From Actinomycetota bacterium (GTDB lineage: Bacteria > Actinomycetota > Thermoleophilia > RBG-16-64-13): DNA of 64,000 nt. Position numbers and translations under genes: made by a program. The stretch covers positions 94,357-158,356 of the forward strand of contig JAAYJE010000062.1 of NCBI GenBank assembly GCA_012523095.1. Reading direction: 5' to 3'. Shown one piece after another: positions 1 through 6,018 of the stretch (positions are counted from its first letter, which is position 1; each line of letters begins with the position of its first letter). Below the pieces are notes generated by a model. That model saw only the letters and a program-made list of their open reading frames with translations, did not search any database and was not told the DNA's origin.

Positions 1-318
1 CACTCGTGACTTCATAGGCGCAGTGATGATACTCCGTTGCGCCGCGTAGTCACACAAAAAGCCACCCTATGCGGGGATTCTACGACCGACTGAGTAAAGC
101 TCTCGTAAAGTGAGCCCGTTCTCAGGGCCGGTCGCGTATCGGTTGGAGGGCCGGTGTATCTCGTGACCCGCTCCGCTTTATGGTCGTCTTACAGGCGGGC
201 GGGTATGCTCCCGTCGATGATTTGGCGGACAGGGTTCGTATGCGCACAGGGTTCGTATGCCGGGTAGTCTGGGTAGAATATGCCGCGTGCAGTGAGTTCT
301 CGCGGGGAAGGATCAGAG
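1..318. other. Left-edge non-coding stretch before htrA
   Basis: I see no convincing gene here. The 15-base string acagggttcgtatgc occurs twice in tandem between about 231 and 260, just upstream of the protease gene. The segment presumably holds the htrA promoter, but I could not pick a clear -35/-10 pair. Confidence 0.4.
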
Positions 319-1578
319 ATGTCGCATAGTAGCGCGGAGCCCGTGGAAGGCAGTCCCGTTGGAGCTGCGCGAAGCACCAAGCGAACATTGATCAAGATAG
401 CCGTGGCCGCGTTTGTGGTCGCCCTCGTCGCGGTAGGTCCGGGCGCGTGCACGTTCGAGTTCGGAGAGGGTTCCGGCGCCACTGAATCGACTTCGACGCA
501 GTCGACCTCCGGCTCGTCCGGCCAGACGATAACGACCGAGGAAGAGGCGACTTCAACCACTTCCGGCGCTACGTCCACCACCGGCTCCGGCAGCGTGGTG
601 GAGACGGGCGACGGCCTGGCCAGTCCCGCCCAGACGGCAAGCACGGTCCTCGGCCCGAGTGTGGTCAATATCAAGGTCAGCGGTCTTACGAGCCAAGGAC
701 CGTTCGGGCGGCAGCCGTTCGAAGCTGAAGGCTCCGGGGTCATCTACACGGCCGGGGGCATGATCATCACCAACAATCACGTAGTGACCGACTACTACGG
801 GGACCTGGTGAGTGAGATAGAGGTGACTCTCGCCACGGGAGAGAAGCTACCTGCAACCGTGGTCGGCACCGATCCCCTTACCGACCTCGCGATCATAAGG
901 GTGAGCTCCGACTTCGCCCTCCCGGAGGCGACCTTCGTGAGCGAGCCGCCGAAGGTGGGCGAGTACGCGGTGGCCATCGGTAGCCCACTCGGCTATGAGA
1001 ACTCCGTGACTCTCGGCATCGTATCCGGACTCGATCGGAGCATCGAGCGCGTCGGAGGCGACGAGGGAACGGCTCTCAGCAATCTGATACAGACCGACGC
1101 ACCCATCAGCCCCGGCAACTCCGGAGGCGCGCTGGGGAACGCGAGCGGCCAGGTCATCGGCATCAACGTCGCCTATGAGTCGCCCTCGTCCGGTGCCGTC
1201 AACATCGGTTTCGCCATCCCCTCAGTAGTTGTGACCAAGGTAGCCGACGAGATCATAACCACCGGCCGGGCCACACACGCTCAGATAGGCATTCGGCCGT
1301 GGACTGTTACGAGCGAGTTGCAGAGGCAGTACAAGCTGGCCCGCTCATCGGGCGTTCTCGTCTATCAGGCGATTGCGGGCGGACCGGCGGCAAAAGCCGG
1401 CATCCAGCAGGGCGACATCATCATCAAGGTCGACGATAGAGAGATGGTCGCAGCCAGCGATCTGCTGATCGCCGTACGGGATAGGAAGCCTGGCGATAAG
1501 GTGGACGTGACGCTCGACCGGAACGGCCAGGAGATGATCATCTCGGTGATCCTGGAAGAACGTCTGCCCGACAGGTGA
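319..1578 (+). CDS. HtrA/DegP-like serine protease with PDZ domain
   Basis: Membrane-anchored, extracytoplasmic trypsin-like protease of the HtrA family, which degrades or refolds damaged envelope proteins. I chose the ATG at 319 because GGGGAAGGA lies about 6 nt upstream; an upstream in-frame start at 280 has no such site. Residues ~22-44 form a transmembrane anchor, followed by a Ser/Thr-rich linker to about residue 105. The catalytic triad is visible: His154 (in NNHVV), Asp189 (in TDLAII) and Ser268 (in GNSGGAL). One PDZ domain fills the last ~95 residues. The 419-aa length is normal for an actinobacterial DegP. It converges on the pcm gene with only 9 bp between stops. A lipobox reading of GPGAC is possible but weak. 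Confidence 0.93.
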   Translation: MSHSSAEPVEGSPVGAARSTKRTLIKIAVAAFVVALVAVGPGACTFEFGEGSGATESTSTQSTSGSSGQTITTEEEATSTTSGATSTTGSGSVVETGDGLASPAQTASTVLGPSVVNIKVSGLTSQGPFGRQPFEAEGSGVIYTAGGMIITNNHVVTDYYGDLVSEIEVTLATGEKLPATVVGTDPLTDLAIIRVSSDFALPEATFVSEPPKVGEYAVAIGSPLGYENSVTLGIVSGLDRSIERVGGDEGTALSNLIQTDAPISPGNSGGALGNASGQVIGINVAYESPSSGAVNIGFAIPSVVVTKVADEIITTGRATHAQIGIRPWTVTSELQRQYKLARSSGVLVYQAIAGGPAAKAGIQQGDIIIKVDDREMVAASDLLIAVRDRKPGDKVDVTLDRNGQEMIISVILEERLPDR

Positions 1579-1587
1579 TAGCTCGGG

Positions 1588-2334
1588 TCATCGCGGGTAG
1601 CCGTGCTCGCCTATGAGAGGCACGAAGACACAGGTGAGGATGGAGGTCTCGCGAAAGCACGGCCCGCCTGGGCGCCTGGCTCCTGACACCTCACCGGCCT
1701 CGGCCGGCGTGTCACCATCTTGGGCGATCACTTCGTCTTCTTCACGTGCCACTCGCTCGATCAGCCGGAGGTCCTGATGTGGGCCGGAGGCTACAGGTAT
1801 TACCATCCTACCATTCATCGCGAGCTGTTCTTTGAGACAGTCAGGAACGAACGGAGCCGCCGCGGTGACGACTATCGCGTCGTAGGGAGCATGCTCGGGC
1901 AGGCCCATGGAGCCGTCCCCGGTGATCACGTGCACGTTGTGGTAGCCGAGTCCCGTGAGGCGCGCCTCCGCCTGTTCGGCAAGGTCCACATGCCGTTCGA
2001 TGGTCCACACGTCGCCGGCGAGCTCGGCCAGTACGGCCGCCTGATATCCGGAGCCGGTGCCGATCTCGAGCACCCGGTCGGTTGGGGTGAGGCAGAGCAG
2101 TTCGGTCATCCGGGCCACGATGTAGGGCTGGGAGATGGTCTGCCCGGCTCCGATGGAGAGCGGCCCGTCTTCATAGGCGGCGTGACGCTGGCCGGGAGGC
2201 ACGAACAGGTGCCGAGGGATCTTCTCCATAGCCGCCAGCACCCGCCGGTCGGTGATATGCCGACGACGCAGTTGGTCGCCGACCATGGAGTGCCGCCGGC
2301 GGGCGAGATCGGTTTCATTCAGTTCTGCCGACAT
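1588..2334 (-). CDS. pcm: Protein-L-isoaspartate O-methyltransferase
   Basis: Cytosolic repair enzyme that transfers a methyl group from S-adenosylmethionine to L-isoaspartyl residues in aged proteins. The SAM-binding motif I (VLEIGTGSGYQAAVL) lies near residues 88-102, and the family signature GQTISQPYIVARM precedes it. At 248 aa it is somewhat longer than usual because of an Asp/Glu/Gly-rich insert of about 30 residues before the C-terminal strand. The next gene upstream on this strand (DUF4126) ends 20 bp before it, so the two may be co-transcribed. No strong ribosome site precedes the start, so the exact start is uncertain. Confidence 0.92.
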   Translation of the reverse strand: MSAELNETDLARRRHSMVGDQLRRRHITDRRVLAAMEKIPRHLFVPPGQRHAAYEDGPLSIGAGQTISQPYIVARMTELLCLTPTDRVLEIGTGSGYQAAVLAELAGDVWTIERHVDLAEQAEARLTGLGYHNVHVITGDGSMGLPEHAPYDAIVVTAAAPFVPDCLKEQLAMNGRMVIPVASGPHQDLRLIERVAREEDEVIAQDGDTPAEAGEVSGARRPGGPCFRETSILTCVFVPLIGEHGYPR

Positions 2335-2354
2335 AGCCGTGAAACTCGGTCTTT

Positions 2355-2954
2355 CTACCCCTTGAGGATGCGCAGACCTCCGTGTTTACGCTTACCCCTG
2401 ACCCGCACTCTGTACACGAGGAGTACTAGGAACGCGGCGAGCAGTGCGCCGATCAGCGGGACGAGTACGAAGAGGAGGGTGCCTATCAGCACCACGATAT
2501 CTTCATAGAAGCTGATGAGTACTAAGGCGGTTCTGGTGGCGTTGGTGCCCTTCCGTGTGGACCGGAGCACATGGTCGGCCAGTCCGGTGATGACCAGGCC
2601 CAGAACGCCCGAGGCGACCATGGCGATCCAGCCCTCCGGCGACATGGCGGCGGCGAACACCACTCCGCCTAGGAAGATCCTGATGGGCCGCATGATCTGG
2701 TCGCGCAGGAGAGAGACGGTGTAGACCTTGACCATGACCATCTCGGTCACGGCCAGGACGAAGAGCAGGGCGAGAACCCAGGTCTTCTCCAGGAAGCCGA
2801 AGAAGGTGCCGTCAAGCACAGGCGAGCTGGCGAACTCCAGCCGCGAGTAAAGGGCCAAGAAAGCGACGGGGAGAAACGCTCGTATCCCCGTCAGCACCGA
2901 CAGGCCGGCTCCCATGCAGGCGCGAGCGTAGATACTATTGAAAACGACGTCCAC
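2355..2954 (-). CDS. DUF4126-family membrane protein
   Basis: A 199-aa, very hydrophobic protein with about five predicted membrane segments, including the pair GVVFAAAMSPEGW and VASGVLGLVITGLADH typical of the DUF4126 family. The C-terminus ends in a basic cytosolic tail (RVRVRGKRKHGG). The function of this family is not established. It sits directly upstream of pcm on the same strand. The start is read as GTG at 2954 without a good ribosome site; an internal ATG at residue 15 is an alternative. Confidence 0.75.
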   Translation of the reverse strand: MDVVFNSIYARACMGAGLSVLTGIRAFLPVAFLALYSRLEFASSPVLDGTFFGFLEKTWVLALLFVLAVTEMVMVKVYTVSLLRDQIMRPIRIFLGGVVFAAAMSPEGWIAMVASGVLGLVITGLADHVLRSTRKGTNATRTALVLISFYEDIVVLIGTLLFVLVPLIGALLAAFLVLLVYRVRVRGKRKHGGLRILKG

Positions 2955-2995
2955 GAAGCGAGTCTAACACGGCATCCGGCGTCGTAAGGACGCCT

Positions 2996-3595
2996 TTAGA
3001 CGAGGATATCGTCCGTGGCGTGGCGGAGTTTAGGAGCCCCCTCCTCGGCTGCGTAGCCCACCGAGACTATGGCCGTCGGCACCAGGTTCTCGGGCAGAGC
3101 GAGCGTTTGTGCAAGGATGCCGGGGTCGAAGGCCGTCATGGGACACGCGCCCAACCCCAGGGCATAAGCTCCGTTCACGGCGTTACCCAAGGCTATGTGG
3201 ACCTGTTCGCGGGACCAGGCGAGTCTCTGCTCGGGGGTCATGTCGCCGGTCACCTTGGTGGCGAACGCAACCATGCCCTCGCGCCTCTCGGCCGGGACAC
3301 CTGCGGCTTCCTGGGCTCGTTCGAGCCTCGAGATGATCGTCGGGTAGTCCACGTCCGCACAGAAGACCAGCACGTGCGAGCAGGTTCTTACCTGCTCCTG
3401 GCCGAAGGTGGCGGCGAAGATCTTATCCTTGGCCTCCTGGTCGGAGACGACCTTGATCTTCCAGGGTTGGAGGTTCATCGCCGAGACGGAAAGCCCGATG
3501 ATCTCGAGGAGCCTCCGGATGGTCTCTTCAGGAACAGATTTGGATTCGTATGACCTGATGGAACGGCGATTTCTGACGACGTCTTCGAATTCCAT
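2996..3595 (-). CDS. Nitroreductase-family FMN oxidoreductase
   Basis: A 199-aa flavoprotein of the nitroreductase superfamily, which uses NAD(P)H and FMN to reduce nitro compounds, quinones or unknown substrates. The N-terminal signature RNRRSIRSY binds the FMN phosphate; AMNLQPWKI and the C-terminal VSVGYAAEEGAPK region are also typical. The reading frame opens at 3697, but the ATG at 3595 is preceded by AGAGAGG at proper spacing and starts exactly at the conserved N-terminus (MEFEDVV), so I prefer it. The physiological substrate cannot be inferred from context. Confidence 0.88.
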   Translation of the reverse strand: MEFEDVVRNRRSIRSYESKSVPEETIRRLLEIIGLSVSAMNLQPWKIKVVSDQEAKDKIFAATFGQEQVRTCSHVLVFCADVDYPTIISRLERAQEAAGVPAERREGMVAFATKVTGDMTPEQRLAWSREQVHIALGNAVNGAYALGLGACPMTAFDPGILAQTLALPENLVPTAIVSVGYAAEEGAPKLRHATDDILV

Positions 3596-3626
3596 GGAAC
3601 CTCTCTTTCTGTTGTTTTGCTTCAGC

Positions 3627-4046
3627 CTAGGAACCCGACTTGGACCGGCCCTCCTGCTGTCGGGCGAAGTACTCTTGTACGCGTTCATAGAAGTCATCCG
3701 GCGGAGTGGGGCTCTGCCTCTCTTCCTCCGTCAGTACCTCGCGCATCAACTTATCGCTCTTGTCCGCCGGGAGCACGAGGAGCGCTTGGGCCGTGGATGC
3801 GTTGCGGAGAGCCCGCTCCTCCGCGGTGTCCAGCGGAGGCTCCTGCTGTGGGAAGACACCTTTTCGGGCCTGCCATTCGCCGCACCAGTCCCGGGCAAGG
3901 GTCCAGGGCCAGGAGGCCGTGGGTCCGTTCTCTCCGGCGTTGGCGCATAGAACCGCCGCGGGCGCATAACGGCGGCATTTGCCTTCGGCAGTGGAGCAGG
4001 ACTCCCAATAGAGGCAGTCTTTGCAGTATCGGAGGGGGTGGTCCAC
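3627..4046 (-). CDS. Cys-rich small protein of unknown function
   Basis: Unrecognised 139-aa protein. The N-terminal half carries CKDCLYWESC, then CRR, and later WPWTLARDWCGEW, a spacing that looks like a metal-binding knuckle or iron-sulfur site followed by a Trp-Pro-Trp..Trp-Cys-Gly-Glu motif. The C-terminal half is charged and probably helical. I prefer the GTG at 4046 because GGGAGG lies 4 nt upstream; a GTG at 4058 has a poorly placed site. It stands just before the tRNA-Arg on the opposite strand. No function is claimed. Confidence 0.65.
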   Translation of the reverse strand: MDHPLRYCKDCLYWESCSTAEGKCRRYAPAAVLCANAGENGPTASWPWTLARDWCGEWQARKGVFPQQEPPLDTAEERALRNASTAQALLVLPADKSDKLMREVLTEEERQSPTPPDDFYERVQEYFARQQEGRSKSGS

Positions 4047-4154
4047 GTATCCTCCCACCTTCTCGGTGTCCGTCGCTAAGCTACTATACAGCAGGCGTGG
4101 GTGCGTGCGGTTCCCGCGAGCGGCCGCCGCGTGATGCTAAAATCCCTGAGCCGC

Positions 4155-4227
4155 GCCCCCGTAGCTCAGGGGATAGAGCAGAGGTTTCCTAAACCTCGTG
4201 CCGGAGGTTCGAGTCCTCCCGGGGGCG
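4155..4227 (+). tRNA. tRNA-Arg (anticodon CCT)
   Basis: A complete cloverleaf can be drawn. The acceptor stem is GCCCCCG pairing with CGGGGGC, followed by discriminator G4227. The anticodon loop is TTCCTAA with CCT at 4188-4190, and the T arm is GGAGGTTCGAGTCCTCC. CCA is not encoded. Its 3' half (4183-4226) is duplicated exactly at 15591-15634, so the gene served as an integration target. Confidence 0.95.
4183..4226 (+). repeat. attL: 44-bp core inside tRNA-Arg
   Basis: Identical over 44 bases to 15591-15634. It covers the anticodon stem-loop through the acceptor 3' strand of tRNA-Arg. Bases on either side differ, marking the duplication limits. Confidence 0.9.
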
Positions 4228-4494
4228 CTACGGTTTTTGCCTGTATTTGGGCCTATAGCGCCGGGCGGTCGGCTCAGGTGAGGCTCCATGGGCTGGCCTG
4301 ACAGCCAAAGTGATAGCCTGATTCTGAGCGGCACTCGGAGCGGTGGACTCACCGCCGAAGAGAGTATCCATCTCCTGAGCGGCATCCTTCATCAAGCTAG
4401 GCATCACGTGGCATCGCCGAGCTGTGGCCATTGCCTCCCGAGACGGTCGATCGTGGCTGGGAAAGCAGCGTGAGTGGCGTGAGCGTAGACGCAA
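4228..4494 (-). pseudogene. Tyrosine recombinase (integrase), C-terminal remnant
   Basis: The frame ends with a stop abutting the tRNA at 4228, a common position for island integrases. The segment CHVMPSLMKDAAQEMDTLFG resembles the C-terminus of phage-type tyrosine recombinases (the Y-x-H-x-M-P region followed by a helix). The residue expected to be the nucleophilic Tyr, two before the His, is Arg here, and no recognisable catalytic core lies upstream in this frame. I infer a 5'-truncated and mutated integrase. The family assignment rests on this short stretch only. Confidence 0.6.
4299..4321 (+). repeat. Arm-type repeat pair, left end
   Basis: TGACAGCCAAA at 4299-4309 is followed at 12-nt period by the degenerate copy TGATAGCCTGA at 4311-4321. 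The same 11-mer occurs as a 12-nt-period tandem pair near the right end. In the circular form of the island these would flank the attachment core, as integrase arm sites do. Confidence 0.55.
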
Positions 4495-4697
4495 CAGAGG
4501 TCCAGACCAGGACCAGCACCAGGGATGTAAGCAGCACGCACCCTAGATGCAACTAACGTCGCCTTGCGCCTGGCCATCCTGCCCGAAGTCGAGTCATCAG
4601 TGGTCCCTCCAATCGTGTCGGCGGAATCGTCGTTGTCTGACTCATGACGGTCCCGGCAAACGGGCGGGACTGAAGCCGCTGTAACGTGGGATGGGCG

Positions 4698-4726
4698 TTG
4701 ACGGTGGTTAACATATTTGCTAACTT
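4698..4726 (+). promoter_or_regulatory. Promoter and operator of toxin-antitoxin pair
   Basis: A -35-like TTGACG (4698-4703) and -10-like TAACTT (4721-4726) are 17 nt apart. Between and over them lies the near-perfect inverted repeat GTTAACATATTTGCTAAC (4707-4724). This is the position where an autoregulatory antitoxin would bind. The start codon of the toxin follows within 10 nt. Confidence 0.5.
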
Positions 4727-4732
4727 AATGAC

Positions 4733-5065
4733 GTGACCTACTCCGTCGCATACTTCAACCGGCGCGTACTCGAGGAGATCAAGTCGTGGCCGGTCGGTGT
4801 CTTGGCGGACTACGCATGGTTGGTCGAGCTCTTGACTGAGTTTGGACCCAGGCTCATGATGCCGCACTCCCGTCCCTTGAGTGATGGCCTCTTTGAGCTG
4901 CGCCCTCATGGGCGGGAGGGTATCGGGCGGGCGTTGTACTGCTTCGTGGTCGGGCAGCGAGTGGTGGTGCTCCATGCCTTCGTCAAGAAGACACGAGCCA
5001 CCCCGAAGTCCGACCTAGCGATTGCCCGCAGGAGAATGAAGGAGGTGGGCGATGCCCAGGACTGA
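4733..5065 (+). CDS. HigB/Gp49-like toxin (RelE superfamily)
   Basis: A 110-aa protein matching the phage Gp49-like/HigB group: an N-terminal strand-helix, then ELRPHGREGIGRALY and LHAFVKKTRATPKSDLAIARRR, the signature region of these ribosome-dependent mRNA interferases. The basic residues needed for RNA contact (Arg and Lys in the GRALY and KKTRATP segments) are present. The start is GTG at 4733. It overlaps the downstream antitoxin gene by 14 bp, giving the toxin-first order typical of higBA. It probably helps maintain the island or aids phage defence. Confidence 0.85.
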   Translation: MTYSVAYFNRRVLEEIKSWPVGVLADYAWLVELLTEFGPRLMMPHSRPLSDGLFELRPHGREGIGRALYCFVVGQRVVVLHAFVKKTRATPKSDLAIARRRMKEVGDAQD

Positions 5066-5384
5066 ATACGAGCCGGTTTCTCATGACCATGAGGCTTTCC
5101 TGAAGAAGGCTCTTGAACGCAAGGGTTTCGCTGAGGCATACGAGGGTCTCGAAGACAAGTACAAGCTGGTGCGCGAGTTGCTGGCTGCCCGGATGAGCGC
5201 GGGACTCACCCAAGAGCAGGTCGCCGCGTCCATGGGTACCACCAAGAGCGCAGTCTCGAGGCTCGAGGGTGCCGGCCACTCGCCGTCGGTAAGCACGCTC
5301 AATAGGTATGCCAAAGCCGTCGGCTGTGACGTGGAGATCAGGCTTGTTCCCTCGGCTCAGGAAGCGCGTGCTGCTGGTCGGTAG
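5052..5384 (+). CDS. HigA-like antitoxin, XRE-family
   Basis: A 110-aa protein with an N-terminal toxin-binding helical part and a helix-turn-helix at about residues 48-85 (AGLTQEQVAASMGTTKSAVSRLE). The C-terminus (AVGCDVEIRLVPS) is typical of HigA/XRE antitoxins. It should neutralise the overlapping toxin and repress the shared promoter at the inverted repeat upstream. Confidence 0.87.
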   Translation: MPRTEYEPVSHDHEAFLKKALERKGFAEAYEGLEDKYKLVRELLAARMSAGLTQEQVAASMGTTKSAVSRLEGAGHSPSVSTLNRYAKAVGCDVEIRLVPSAQEARAAGR

Positions 5385-5565
5385 CGCGTGTTCGTCCAAG
5401 GCGCCCCACTGGCCGGCTTGGCAGGCTTTGACAAGACCACTGTCATATGGAACATTCTTCCTGTCTTTCGTAGACAGGTAAGGTGTTGGAAGTGACAGCG
5501 AGAACCATTCCGCCGGGACTGCCGCCTATCTGCAAGGTCTGGCCTCGCGCAGGCCAGATTCGGAC

Positions 5566-6012
5566 GTGATCGGCGCGCCCGAAGAAGTGCGGCCGCCGAA
5601 AGCGCTGAGGGCTCTGCGGATCGTCCGTTGGCGGCCCGCATGTGACCCAGTCATCCGCGACGGACTGTCTGCCTGGGCGGTCCCCACGCTCCTTGCCTTC
5701 ATGGGAACACGTCCGGGCAGGTACCATGACTGGGCGAACGTGGGTGGATGGCTTCGACAGGCTGTGCCAGAGGTGGCCGAGTCCGATCTTGCCCGCGAAC
5801 TCGAGCGCGAGGCTATCGGTTACTTGACCACGCCCGTCGACATCCCGGGGTGGATACGCCGGGTCCGGGAGCGGTTTGTCTTCTTACGTGACCTCGACGA
5901 AGAAGAACAGCTGATCTCGCGCTGCAGCGAAGGTGAGGAGTGGCTGGTACGGCGACAGATCGAAGACTCGGCGCTCGAGCCCGGCGCTCCGAAACCACCC
6001 GCTGAGCTTTGA
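5566..6012 (+). CDS. Hypothetical protein upstream of primase-helicase
   Basis: I do not recognise this 148-aa protein. It has a Trp-containing helical region (GRYHDWANVGGWLRQAVPE) and an acidic C-terminal half. The frame is open from about 5485, but I find no start codon with a ribosome site before the GTG at 5566, so the N-terminus may be eroded. It ends 6 bp before the primase-helicase gene and is probably co-transcribed with it. A 7-bp hairpin (CCTGTCT/AGACAGG, 5460-5478) lies upstream. A distant resemblance to AbiEi-like antitoxin proteins crossed my mind but is not supported by a clear motif. Confidence 0.5.
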   Translation: MIGAPEEVRPPKALRALRIVRWRPACDPVIRDGLSAWAVPTLLAFMGTRPGRYHDWANVGGWLRQAVPEVAESDLARELEREAIGYLTTPVDIPGWIRRVRERFVFLRDLDEEEQLISRCSEGEEWLVRRQIEDSALEPGAPKPPAEL

Positions 6013-6018
6013 TACACG

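Noticed and set aside
1720..2508. Plus-strand frame opposite pcm
   Set aside because: Antisense shadow; pcm motifs on the other strand are unambiguous.
5566..6012. AbiE-type antitoxin identity for the 148-aa protein
   Set aside because: No AbiEii-like toxin gene follows and no clear domain motif could be read, so it is left as hypothetical.
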